64,000 nt of DNA from contig DATIYF010000068.1 in NCBI GenBank assembly GCA_035517775.1, forward strand, positions 1-64,000, given 5' to 3'. The DNA comes from DATIYF01 sp035517775 (lineage in GTDB: Bacteria > Acidobacteriota > Terriglobia > Terriglobales > Acidobacteriaceae). The notes beneath the pieces are model-generated. The model did not search any database. It saw nothing but the letters and a program-made list of their open reading frames with translations, and was not told the origin of the DNA. Made by a program: the position numbers and the translations under genes. Below, piece by piece: positions 34,271 through 42,602 of this stretch (its first letter is position 1; each line of letters opens with the position of its first letter).

Positions 34271-34399
34271 ATCGGCATTTCAGTGCACGGACCCAATTCC
34301 GACGAACCAGGGTTCCCACGTCTTGCAAACCCAGACGTGAGGCAGCCGCCGGAAAAACAGGCCACTAAAGCCAGCCTCGCTCCTGCCGATAGAACCAAC

Positions 34400-34639
34400 A
34401 TGGACCTTTCTGCGATTGCTCTTCAGGGCTTACAGCAGGCGGATTTGCAACTGGAGCAGGCTGCCTCCAGGATCGCGTCCAACGGAGCAGCCTCTCCCGC
34501 GGGCGCTGGGCTGGACGTTGCCGATCTCAGCACCGAGATGGTTGCACTGATCTCCGCGCAGGACCAATTCTCCGTCAATGTCAGCACGCTAAAGACCGCT
34601 GGCGAACTCCAGAAAAACCTGATTGATCTGATGGCCTAG
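34400..34639 (+). CDS. Small FlgC-like rod protein
   Basis: This 79-residue protein opens MDLSAIALQGLQQADLQLEQ and ends in EMVALISAQDQFSVNVSTLK then TAGELQKNLIDLMA. The N-terminal GLxxA pattern and the C-terminal heptad-like helix (M-x6-Q-x2-F-x2-N-x3-K) resemble the two terminal helices of flagellar rod/hook proteins such as FlgC, with the middle domain missing. No flagellar gene is nearby; it lies between accC and thiE. Small proteins of this form may be rod-like leftovers or have a separate role. The gene looks real because of the strong pattern; the function is uncertain. Confidence 0.6.
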   Translation: MDLSAIALQGLQQADLQLEQAASRIASNGAASPAGAGLDVADLSTEMVALISAQDQFSVNVSTLKTAGELQKNLIDLMA

Positions 34640-34749
34640 TCACCGGAGTACCCGACCCCAAAAGCTCAACCTGACCAACATGATCTTGCCCGGCGCGCAT
34701 TTCCCCGAGTGCGTTGGTTTTGCTACGCGGGTGAACAGCATCCGTGCCT

Positions 34750-34834
34750 CCCACCCTTGCAAAAGGCGCAAGGGTGGGGCACCCTCGTTTGTGCCTGGGA
34801 TCATCCCGAACGGAGCAAAGCGAGCGCGATCTGC
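34750..34834. repeat. Dispersed palindrome plus TCATCCCGAACGG element
   Basis: CCCACCCTTGC (34750-34760) pairs perfectly with GCAAGGGTGGG (34768-34778) over seven bases, followed by GGCACCC. At 34801-34834 comes TCATCCCGAACGGAGCAAAG then CGAGCGCGATCTGC, a divergent copy of the TCATTCCGAGCG family also found near 35564 and 53873. Together they fill the gap before thiE. Confidence 0.8.
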
Positions 34835-34897
34835 CGACGAGTTCGAGATGCAAGCAGTTCTCAGAGGATGTTTTCCAGTTCCCGGTGGGCTTCGCTC

Positions 34898-35512
34898 ATG
34901 ATTATGCTTCCCCGGCTGTACGCCGTTGTTGACGCTTCCTGCTTTTCCAGTGACGGAGAGCTTGCGGCCTTCGCTGGGGAGCTGGCGGCCGGCGGAGTTA
35001 CTCTTCTGCAATACCGCAACAAGAGCGGCCATGCCCGGCAGACGCTCGAACAGGCTTTGCAGCTAAAGACGCATCTGGGCGACTCCGTCAAACTCATCAT
35101 GAATGACCGGGCGGACCTGTGCCTGGCGGCGGGGTTTGACGGCGTACACGTCGGGCAGGAAGACCTTTCGCCGGAGGGCGCAAGGCAAGTGATCGGGCCG
35201 AATTTGATGCTCGGCGTCTCCACGCACAATCCTGCGCAGGTCGGCGCGGCCGAGCGCACCACCGCCGGCTACATTGCCATTGGCCCGGTCTTTGCGACTG
35301 CGAGCAAGAAGAATCCCGATCCCGTGATCGGCCTGGGGGGCGTGCGGCAGGCGCGCCTTCTTACCCGCAAGCCGCTTGTAGCCATTGGCGGCATTACGCG
35401 GGCCAACTGCGGCTCGGTGATCGAGGCGGGCGCCGATGCGGTGGCGGTGATATCCGACTTGTTACCCGATCCGCGAAAATCAGCAGAGGAGTTTTTGCGC
35501 ATCTTGAGGTAA
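34898..35512 (+). CDS. thiE: Thiamine-phosphate synthase
   Basis: This 204-residue TIM-barrel enzyme joins the pyrimidine and thiazole halves of thiamine. Visible signatures are QYRNKSG, LIMNDRADLCLA, GVHVGQEDLSPEGAR, GPVFATASKKNPDP and AIGGITRAN. The ATG at 34898 gives MIMLPRLYAVVDAS; the next ATG, at 34904, is equally possible. Other thiamine genes are absent, and no TPP riboswitch is apparent in the upstream gap, which is filled by dispersed repeats. Confidence 0.92.
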   Translation: MIMLPRLYAVVDASCFSSDGELAAFAGELAAGGVTLLQYRNKSGHARQTLEQALQLKTHLGDSVKLIMNDRADLCLAAGFDGVHVGQEDLSPEGARQVIGPNLMLGVSTHNPAQVGAAERTTAGYIAIGPVFATASKKNPDPVIGLGGVRQARLLTRKPLVAIGGITRANCGSVIEAGADAVAVISDLLPDPRKSAEEFLRILR

Positions 35513-35562
35513 AGTCATGGCTGCCGGGCTCGCCTGGCGCGGACTGGCGAACTGCAGCAGCC

Positions 35563-35593
35563 TTGTCATTTCGAGCGCAGCGAGAAATCTGCT
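35563..35593. repeat. TCATTTCGAGCG dispersed element (single arm)
   Basis: TTGTCATTTCGAGCGCAGCG followed by AGAAATCTGCT is one arm of the family that occurs in inverted form at 53873-53950. It lies just upstream of the first APC permease and reads as an artefactual N-terminal extension of that gene. Confidence 0.8.
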
Positions 35594-35664
35594 TTCTTGC
35601 CCGGTCTAACAGTGGTACCGTAGTCCGCTCCCTGACGAGAAGTCGCCGATTAGACAGGACCCAT

Positions 35665-37245
35665 TTGGGCACCGAAATTAAGACTCCGAACTCCGTTAGC
35701 GCCTCCGGCAGCGACTGGGAGACCCACACTCATCAGGATAAAGAGCTGGTTAAAGGCCTGGGCCTGACCAGCGCCACCATGCTGGTGATGGGCTCGATGA
35801 TCGGCTCGGGCATTTTTATTGTCTCGGCCGAAATCGCGCGAGAAGTAGATTCCCCGGCGCTGCTGATCGGCGCCTGGCTGGTCACCGGCTTCATGACCAT
35901 TTCCGCGGCGCTCTGCTATGGCGAGTTGGCGGCCATGATGCCGAGGGCGGGTGGGCAATATGTTTTTCTGCGGGAAGCTTTAGGGCCGTTGTGGGGCTTC
36001 CTCTACGGCTGGACTTTGTTTCTGGTGATCCAGACCGGCACCATTGCCGCCGTGGGCGTGGCCTTTGGCAAGTTTCTGGGCGTCTTTTTTCCTTCGATTT
36101 CCTCGTCCCACTGGATTCTCCACTTCTGGAAGGTGCCGCCGATTCCGCTGGGACCCATGGTGCTGGGCAACATGGACGTTGGCATCAATACCCAGAACCT
36201 GATCGCCATTATTGTGGTGGTGCTGCTTTCGGTAGTGAACATCTTCGGACTCAAAACCGGGGCGCTGATTCAGAATGTCTTTACCGTGGCCAAAGCCTCG
36301 GCGCTTTTGGGCCTGGCGATTCTGGGCCTGATCATCGGGCGCAACCTGCAGGCGCTGGCGGCCAATTTTCACGGCAACTTCTGGCACAACGCCGGGCTGA
36401 GCGCGCAGCATGCGGTGCAGGTAGGCGTAGGCGGCCCGATGGTGTTCGTGGGGACGCTGACCATTCTGGCGGTGGCCCAGGTGGGGTCGCTTTTTTCGGC
36501 AGACGCCTGGAATAACGTGACTTTTACCGCCGGCGAGGTGAAGAACCCCAGCCGCAATTTGCCGCTCTCGCTGGCCCTGGGCACGGGCGCGGTGATTGCG
36601 CTCTACGTGGCTTGCAATTTCGTTTACCTGAGCGTGCTTCCGCTGGATGGATCAGCCACCGGGGCGACCATCCTGCAGCGTGGAATCAAATACGCGACCG
36701 AAGACCGCGTCGGAACGGCGGTCATGGCGCAGATGTTCGGCTCGACCGGCGGAAAATTGATGGCAGTGGCCATCATGCTCTCCACCTTCGGCTGCTGCAA
36801 CGGGCTGATTCTGGCGGGGGCGCGGGTTTATTACGCCATGGCCAAAGACCGCTTGTTTTTCCGCAACGTGGCCCGGCTGCACCCTACGTACAAAACGCCG
36901 GCGATTTCGCTCATGGTTCAGATGGCCTGGACCTGCATCCTCTGTGTCTCAGGCAGCTACAACCAACTGCTCGACTACATTGTCTTCGCCGTTCTGGTGT
37001 TCTACATTCTGACCATTTCGGCGCTGTTTGTGCTGCGGCGAAGCCATCCCGATGCCGAAAGGCCCTACCGCGCCATTGGCTATCCGGTTCTGCCGGCGAT
37101 GTATATTGTGATGGCATTGTTCATTGATGTCGTACTATTGCGCTACAAGCCGCAGTACACCTGGCCGGGACTGATCATCGTGCTGGTGGGAATTCCCGTG
37201 TACTACCTGTGGGCCGGGCGCGCCCGCAGAACTGCGGAAGGGTAA
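35665..37245 (+). CDS. APC family amino-acid permease
   Basis: This is an inner-membrane amino-acid transporter of about 526 residues with 12 or more hydrophobic helices. The first helix has GSMIGSGIFIVSAEIAREVD, the conserved GSGIF unwound substrate site of the APC fold. I prefer TTG at 35665 because AGGA lies five bases upstream and the frame above it is the TCATTTCGAGCG repeat; no suitable ATG exists before the first helix. A short hydrophilic tail precedes helix 1. Substrate is undefined. A second APC permease follows 19 bases later. Confidence 0.85.
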   Translation: MGTEIKTPNSVSASGSDWETHTHQDKELVKGLGLTSATMLVMGSMIGSGIFIVSAEIAREVDSPALLIGAWLVTGFMTISAALCYGELAAMMPRAGGQYVFLREALGPLWGFLYGWTLFLVIQTGTIAAVGVAFGKFLGVFFPSISSSHWILHFWKVPPIPLGPMVLGNMDVGINTQNLIAIIVVVLLSVVNIFGLKTGALIQNVFTVAKASALLGLAILGLIIGRNLQALAANFHGNFWHNAGLSAQHAVQVGVGGPMVFVGTLTILAVAQVGSLFSADAWNNVTFTAGEVKNPSRNLPLSLALGTGAVIALYVACNFVYLSVLPLDGSATGATILQRGIKYATEDRVGTAVMAQMFGSTGGKLMAVAIMLSTFGCCNGLILAGARVYYAMAKDRLFFRNVARLHPTYKTPAISLMVQMAWTCILCVSGSYNQLLDYIVFAVLVFYILTISALFVLRRSHPDAERPYRAIGYPVLPAMYIVMALFIDVVLLRYKPQYTWPGLIIVLVGIPVYYLWAGRARRTAEG

Positions 37246-37264
37246 ATCGCTAGAGGAGAACTGG

Positions 37265-38818
37265 ATGTCGGACCTGCTAAAAGTCAAACCACTGGACGTG
37301 ATCGCGGCAGAAGCCGCCGATACCGGCGAAAATACCCTTAAACGGGCGTTAGGTCCGCTGAATCTGATTGCCCTGGGTATCGGGGCCATCATTGGGGCTG
37401 GTATTTTCGTCCTGACCGGGCAAGCGGCAGCAGCGCACGCCGGGCCCTCCATCGTTCTGTCATTCTGCCTTGCCGGTGTCGCCTGCGCTTTCGCCGGGCT
37501 TTGCTACGCCGAGTTCGCCTCGCTCATTCCCATTGCCGGATCGGCTTACACCTACGGCTACGCCACGCTCGGCGAGATTTTCGCCTGGATTATCGGCTGG
37601 GATTTGGTCCTCGAATACGCCTTCGGGGCCGCTACCGTGGCCTCCGGCTGGGCTGGCTACTTTGTGAGCTTTTTGCAGGACTGGGGCATCCGCATTCCGC
37701 CGGAGTTCATCGGCGTGTACGGCCAGAAATTTGCCCTCTACCATGGCCGCTGGACCGATATTGCGACTCTGCCTCCCGGCGTGAACATCGCCGCCCTGCC
37801 TGTTCATCAGGCTTATTTCAACCTGGTCGCTTTCCTCGCCATTTGCGTGGTAACAACCGTTCTGGTCATCGGCATTAAGGAATCGGCCAATCTGAATACC
37901 GGCATTGTCATCGTGAAGGTTTCTATCGTGCTGCTGTTCATCGTCATAGCCGCTGCTTATCTGATTAAGCATCCGGCGATTGCGGCCGCCAATTGGCACC
38001 CCTTCATCCCGCCGAATACCGGGAAGTACGGCGACTTCGGTCTCTCGGGCATTGCCACCGGGGCAGCGGTGGTGTTCTTCGCCTACATCGGTTTCGATGC
38101 CGTTTCCACCGCCGCGCAGGAGGCCAAGAATCCGCAGCGCGACATGCCTATCGGTATTCTGGGTTCGCTGGTGATTTGTACCCTGCTGTACATTCTGGTT
38201 TCCTGGCTGCTGACTGGCGTGGTTTCCTACACCCGGCTGATGGTGCCTGACCCGGTCGCGGTCGGCATTGACGCGACCGGAATAGGATGGGGAAGTTTTC
38301 TGGTCAAAGTCGGTGCGATTTTCGGACTTGGAACCGTCATGCTGGTCATGTTGCTCGGCCAGTCGCGGGTTTTCTACTCCATGTCGCGGGACGGCCTGCT
38401 GTGGAAGTGGGCCAGCGCCATTCATCCCAGGTTCCGCACACCCTGGATTTCCAATATTGTGATGGGCATTTTTGTCGCCATTTTCGGCGCCATGATTCCT
38501 ATCAGCGATCTCGGTAACCTGGTCAACATCGGCACGCTGCTGGCCTTCGTGATCGTGTGCGCCGGGGTTTGGGTCCTGCGGGTTCGCCGCCCGGAGCTGC
38601 ATCGGCCGTTCAAGACTCCACTGGTACCGCTGGTCCCAATCCTGGGAATGCTGTTCGCCTTCGGGCTCATGGCCAGCCTGCCGGCGACGACCTGGTATCG
38701 CCTGGTTGGCTGGCTGGTCATCGGCATGTTCGTGTACTTTTTCTACGGACGCAAGCACAGCAAGGTGCAAGCTTTGCCGGTGAAGGGTCCGAAGGGCGCA
38801 CCCAGCATGGCAGATTGA
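37265..38818 (+). CDS. APC family permease, cationic amino-acid type
   Basis: This 517-residue amino-acid permease is most like the cationic amino-acid transporter (CAT/YfnA-like) branch. It begins with a cytoplasmic tail, then LNLIALGIGAIIGAGIFVLT with the conserved GAGIF motif and IPIAGSAYTYGYATLGEIFA. The later FFAYIGFDAVSTAAQEAKNP is a strong CAT-family signature. Expect 12-14 helices. It is cotranscribed with the preceding APC permease but belongs to a different subgroup, so the two probably carry different substrates. Confidence 0.9.
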   Translation: MSDLLKVKPLDVIAAEAADTGENTLKRALGPLNLIALGIGAIIGAGIFVLTGQAAAAHAGPSIVLSFCLAGVACAFAGLCYAEFASLIPIAGSAYTYGYATLGEIFAWIIGWDLVLEYAFGAATVASGWAGYFVSFLQDWGIRIPPEFIGVYGQKFALYHGRWTDIATLPPGVNIAALPVHQAYFNLVAFLAICVVTTVLVIGIKESANLNTGIVIVKVSIVLLFIVIAAAYLIKHPAIAAANWHPFIPPNTGKYGDFGLSGIATGAAVVFFAYIGFDAVSTAAQEAKNPQRDMPIGILGSLVICTLLYILVSWLLTGVVSYTRLMVPDPVAVGIDATGIGWGSFLVKVGAIFGLGTVMLVMLLGQSRVFYSMSRDGLLWKWASAIHPRFRTPWISNIVMGIFVAIFGAMIPISDLGNLVNIGTLLAFVIVCAGVWVLRVRRPELHRPFKTPLVPLVPILGMLFAFGLMASLPATTWYRLVGWLVIGMFVYFFYGRKHSKVQALPVKGPKGAPSMAD

Positions 38819-38824
38819 AGGGCC

Positions 38825-38955
38825 GTCCGTTGGCCTTTGGCCGCTCGCCATTGGCGGCTGGAAGCCCTCTGATAAATGGTTTTGTAGGGCAGGCTTCAGC
38901 CGCGCCGCCGGACGCCACCAAGGATGGGTGCTTTAGTGCCAACGGCCAACGGCTA
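38825..38955. repeat. Heptamer repeat element upstream of K+ channel gene
   Basis: Left units GTCCGTT, GGCCTTT, GGCCGCT, CGCCATT, GGCGGCT (38825-38859) face right units AGTGCCA, ACGGCCA, ACGGCTA (38935-38955). The centre contains GTAGGGCAGGCTTCAGCC. It sits five bases before the channel start codon. Confidence 0.75.
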
Positions 38956-38960
38956 CCTTC

Positions 38961-39974
38961 ATGAAAGCCTTCCGCAATCTGCGCCTGATTGGAATTTCGC
39001 TGGCCGGATTGGTGGTGATCGGCAGCACGGGATTTCACTTCATCGAAGGCTGGCCCTGGTTTGACGGCTTCTACATGGTGGTGACCACCTTCACCACCAT
39101 CGGATATCAGGAAGTCCATCCGCTCTCTCACGCCGGCCGGATGTTCAACGTGGCCTTGATTCTGGCGGGAGTTTCGCTGGTCTTTCTCGGCATCGGCTCG
39201 CTGACCCAGGCTTTGCTAGAATTCGAACTCGCGAGCTTTTTCGGCAGGCGCAAAATGGAGCGGGAAATCGGCCGGCTTTCCGACCACTACATCATCTGCG
39301 GCGCCGGGCGCGTAGGGCGCAGCGTGGCGCGCGAGCTGGCGCGCAAGCCTGCGCCTTTTATCATCATCGAGCAGAACGACAGCAAAGCCCAGCGCTACAG
39401 CAATGAAGAATGGCTGTTCTTGCTGGGTGATGCCACCCAGGAGCAGACCCTGCGCGAGGCGCACATCGAGCGGGCGCGAGGGCTGGTGGCGGCGACCACG
39501 ACTGATGCCACCAATCTCTACATTGTGCTTACGGGCCGCAGTTTGAATCCCAAACTGAAGATCATTGCCCGGGCCAGCGAAGAGGACGCGGAAAAGCATC
39601 TGCTCACCGCCGGCGCCGATTCTGTGGTCTCGCCGTATTTGTTCGCCGGGCAGCGCATTGCGCAATCCTTCCTGCGGCCGCATGTGGTCAGTTTTCTGGA
39701 TACGGCCACCACCCATTTGGGCATGGACCTCGAAATCGGCGAACTGCATATCACTTCCGATTCCACCTTTGCCGGCAAGACCATTGAGGCCTCGCGCCTG
39801 CGCCAGGAGCGCGGGGTGATTGTTCTGGCCATCAAGCGCGAGCAAGGCATGCATTTCAACCCGTCTCCGGATGACCGCATCGAACCCGGGGACTACCTCA
39901 TCGCCATGGGTGAGCCGGCGCAGCTGCGGCAACTGGAGCAGATGGCGTCCTCCCCGATGCGCAGCCGTCCATGA
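38961..39974 (+). CDS. Potassium channel with TrkA-N/TrkA-C (RCK) domains
   Basis: This 337-residue protein is a two-helix potassium channel fused to a regulatory RCK domain, like MthK. Helix 1 is near 8-28, the pore loop carries TTFTTIGYQEVHPLS (filter TIGYQ instead of the classic TVGYG), and helix 2 is near 61-83. Then YIICGAGRVGRSVARELARK starts the NAD-binding TrkA-N fold, and a TrkA-C domain ends the chain (IEPGDYLIAMGEPAQLRQLE). It overlaps the next gene by four bases. Gating by nucleotide or Ca2+ is possible but not shown. Confidence 0.9.
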   Translation: MKAFRNLRLIGISLAGLVVIGSTGFHFIEGWPWFDGFYMVVTTFTTIGYQEVHPLSHAGRMFNVALILAGVSLVFLGIGSLTQALLEFELASFFGRRKMEREIGRLSDHYIICGAGRVGRSVARELARKPAPFIIIEQNDSKAQRYSNEEWLFLLGDATQEQTLREAHIERARGLVAATTTDATNLYIVLTGRSLNPKLKIIARASEEDAEKHLLTAGADSVVSPYLFAGQRIAQSFLRPHVVSFLDTATTHLGMDLEIGELHITSDSTFAGKTIEASRLRQERGVIVLAIKREQGMHFNPSPDDRIEPGDYLIAMGEPAQLRQLEQMASSPMRSRP

Positions 39975-41539
39975 AGATCGTTACCGCCGCCGAGATGCGC
40001 GAGATTGATCGCGCCACCAGCGAGCGCTTCGGCGTTCCTTCTCTGACCCTGATGGAAAACGCCGGCAGCGCCGTGGCTGGCTTCATCGCCCGCCAATATC
40101 CTTCTGTCAGGCGTATTGGCATGATTTGCGGGAAAGGCAACAACGGCGGCGATGGATTCGTCGCGGCCCGCAAGCTGCACGCCTCAGGGCGCGAGGTGAA
40201 GCTGCTGCTGCTGGCCGATCCCTCAGAACTTCGTGGCGATGCCGCCGAGATGTTCAGTAAATTGCCGGTCAAGCCGGTGGTGGCGGCAACGGCCGGCGAA
40301 TTGGACTCCGAAGAGGCGCGAGCGGTATTCGGGAGCGAGGTTCTGGTGGATGCGGTGCTGGGAACAGGATTTCGCCCTCCGGTGAGCGGGCTGTACGCCG
40401 CAGCCATTGCCGCCATGAACGCCAGCCCGGCGCCCGTGGTTGCCGTGGACATTCCTTCCGGGGCCGATGCCGACGTGATGGGCGAGCAGGTCGGCGCAGT
40501 GGCCCGGTCTGAGGCGATCGTGACCTTTACCGCGCCGCGGGCGGCGCATGTTTTCGGAATGCTGACCCACGGGCCAACCATAGTTGCGCCCATCGGTTCT
40601 CCCCCGGAAGCGATTGTTTCTGCATTGCAGCTCAATTTGATCGCTGCGCAGGATATTGCATTGCTGGTAGCGCCACGGCCGGCAGCTTCCAACAAAGGGA
40701 ATTTCGGTCACGTGCTTGTGGTCGGCGGCTCAGTCGGCAAAGCGGGCGCCGCGGCCATGGCGGGCATGGCGGCGTTGCGCGCCGGAGCCGGCCTCTCAAC
40801 GGTGGCCACGCCGAAATCGGTCTTGCCTACGGTCGCTGGGTTTCATGCAGAGTTGATGACCGAGCCGCTTGAGGAAACCGAAGTGGGCAGCATTTCCAAG
40901 CGGGCGCTAGCCTATGGCCATCTCGATGCCGTGGCCAAGGGCAAGACCGTGCTGGCGATCGGCCCGGGAATTTCCCGCCACAAAGAGACCAGCGAATTTG
41001 TTCGCACCATCGTGAAGAAATATCAGGCACCGATCGTGCTCGATGCCGACGGGCTGAACGCCTTTGAAGGCAAAGCGGAGGAACTCAGCGGCGAGGGGCG
41101 GAGGCTGGTGATTACCCCCCATCCTGGCGAGATGGCGCGGCTCATCGGCTCCAACCCGGCGGCGGTGCAGCGCGACCGGTTGAACATTGCCCGCACTTTT
41201 GCCCGCGAGCACGAAGTGATTGTCGTGTTGAAAGGCCACCGCACGCTGGTCGCCCTGCCGGATGGCATGGTGTGGGTAAACACGACGGGAAATCCCGGCA
41301 TGTCCACCGGCGGCACGGGCGACATTCTTACAGGAATCACCGCGGGACTGATGGCACAGAATCCGCAACACATTCCCCAAGCGGTGGTCGGCGCGGTCCA
41401 CCTGCATGGGCTGGCCGGCGATGTGGCCCGCGAAACTGCGGGCGAGCACTCGCTCACCGCCACCGATCTGTTGCCGGCACTGCCGGAAGCCTTTCGCAGA
41501 ACCGGGGCTTCGAGCCAGGAAGAAATTATCAGCTTCTAA
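39971..41539 (+). CDS. nnr: Bifunctional NAD(P)HX epimerase/dehydratase
   Basis: This 522-residue fusion repairs hydrated NAD(P)H. The N-terminal half (about 1-210) is the YjeF epimerase with IGMICGKGNNGGDGFVAARK. The C-terminal half is the ribokinase-like dehydratase with FGHVLVVGGSVGKAGAAAMA, VLDADGLNAF, ITPHPGEMARL and GNPGMSTGGTGDILTG. It overlaps the channel gene by four bases. In many bacteria nnr is followed by tsaE, and tsaE is indeed the second gene downstream here, separated only by a PilZ-like gene. Confidence 0.95.
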   Translation: MKIVTAAEMREIDRATSERFGVPSLTLMENAGSAVAGFIARQYPSVRRIGMICGKGNNGGDGFVAARKLHASGREVKLLLLADPSELRGDAAEMFSKLPVKPVVAATAGELDSEEARAVFGSEVLVDAVLGTGFRPPVSGLYAAAIAAMNASPAPVVAVDIPSGADADVMGEQVGAVARSEAIVTFTAPRAAHVFGMLTHGPTIVAPIGSPPEAIVSALQLNLIAAQDIALLVAPRPAASNKGNFGHVLVVGGSVGKAGAAAMAGMAALRAGAGLSTVATPKSVLPTVAGFHAELMTEPLEETEVGSISKRALAYGHLDAVAKGKTVLAIGPGISRHKETSEFVRTIVKKYQAPIVLDADGLNAFEGKAEELSGEGRRLVITPHPGEMARLIGSNPAAVQRDRLNIARTFAREHEVIVVLKGHRTLVALPDGMVWVNTTGNPGMSTGGTGDILTGITAGLMAQNPQHIPQAVVGAVHLHGLAGDVARETAGEHSLTATDLLPALPEAFRRTGASSQEEIISF

Positions 41540-41706
41540 TGTTCATTCCCAGCTATGTCCATTCGGCCAGTAACGGAAGGCGTATCCCGGTATGAGCTTG
41601 CAGAGAGGCAATTAACATTGGCCTTGCCGCCGGACAGATTGGAATCCGGACAGGTGCCTCGGTAATCTTTTGTGCCGCTTAATGGCGTGCCATAGTCGGT
41701 CTGGTC

Positions 41707-42087
41707 ATGCCCTCCCCCCCGTCGCAACCCCAAAGGCGCGCGCCCCGCATTAAATTCGGCGATCCGCCTTCCACGTGCGTCCGCTTGCAGGATGGCCAAC
41801 GCACAGATGGAAAACTGCAAACTATCTCGGTGACTGGCGGCCTTTTGCAGCTGGTTCAGGCACTGGACCAGGGCGACCTGGTGGAAGTTTCTTTTCAGAG
41901 CCACTCCGGCCAGGTGCAAGGCCTGGCCGAGATGCTGACTCCAGTACGCCGCTTCCGCGAGGGCGCGGTACAACCCTTTCGATTTGTGGCGCTGGGCGAA
42001 GATGACCACCGCCGGCTGCGGATGATGGCCGATGCCGCTTCTGACCGGAGTTCGCCCGACGAGCGCCAGCCTGCCATGCAGACCTAG
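41707..42087 (+). CDS. PilZ-like domain protein
   Basis: This 126-residue cytoplasmic protein begins with a basic RRAPRIKFG motif and shows the small beta-barrel pattern of PilZ domains (TCVRLQDGQ, LQTISVTGGLLQL, GDLVEVSFQSHSGQVQGLAE). The classical c-di-GMP motifs would be RxxxR and D/NxSxxG. RRAPR plus the later ISVTGG is only a partial match, so nucleotide binding is doubtful. It lies between nnr and tsaE and may be an insertion in that common pair. Confidence 0.6.
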   Translation: MPSPPSQPQRRAPRIKFGDPPSTCVRLQDGQRTDGKLQTISVTGGLLQLVQALDQGDLVEVSFQSHSGQVQGLAEMLTPVRRFREGAVQPFRFVALGEDDHRRLRMMADAASDRSSPDERQPAMQT

Positions 42088-42140
42088 CCTTACGTTCCTG
42101 CCTCCTTTCGTGCTGTCGCCTATACTGGTTTACGCCAGAT

Positions 42141-42602
42141 ATGCAACGGCAGGAATTCACCACGCACTCGGTGGAAGAGACCATCTCTTTGGGGCGGCGC
42201 CTTGCCACCATGCTCGCACCGCCCAAGCTGGTGGTGCTTCGTGGCGACCTGGGGGCGGGCAAAACCACCCTGGTGAAAGGCATTGCTGAAGGATTTCACG
42301 CAGCCTCGCAAGAGAACGTGACCAGCCCAACCTTTACCCTGGTGCACGAATATCGCGGCAGCGAGACCAATCTCTATCACATTGACCTGTACCGGGTGGA
42401 AACCCGGCGCGAACTCGAGACCCTGGGACTGGACGACCTGATGAGCGAAAACAGTGTCCTGCTGATCGAGTGGGGTGAGAAATTCTCCCGCTTCGAGCGT
42501 GAGCGCGACGTTGAGATTTATCTGGAACAGATCGGGGAGAATGAGCGGCGGGTTTCGGTCAGCGGACGCGCGATAGACTCCGACGGGCTCAAAAGCCCAT
42601 GA
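42141..42602 (+). CDS. tsaE: tRNA t6A biosynthesis ATPase TsaE
   Basis: This 153-residue P-loop ATPase is required for threonylcarbamoyladenosine (t6A37) formation in tRNA with TsaB, TsaC and TsaD. The P-loop GDLGAGKTTLVKGIAEGF, the switch-like SPTFTLVHEYRG and the NLYHIDLYRVE segment are typical. Its last 14 bases overlap the end of the convergent fabI gene. Other tsa genes are not in the window. Confidence 0.95.
   Translation: MQRQEFTTHSVEETISLGRRLATMLAPPKLVVLRGDLGAGKTTLVKGIAEGFHAASQENVTSPTFTLVHEYRGSETNLYHIDLYRVETRRELETLGLDDLMSENSVLLIEWGEKFSRFERERDVEIYLEQIGENERRVSVSGRAIDSDGLKSP

Noticed and set aside
34640..34897. TPP riboswitch upstream of thiE
   Set aside because: I looked for the conserved CUGAGA and ACCUGA motifs and did not find them; the gap is made of dispersed palindromes.
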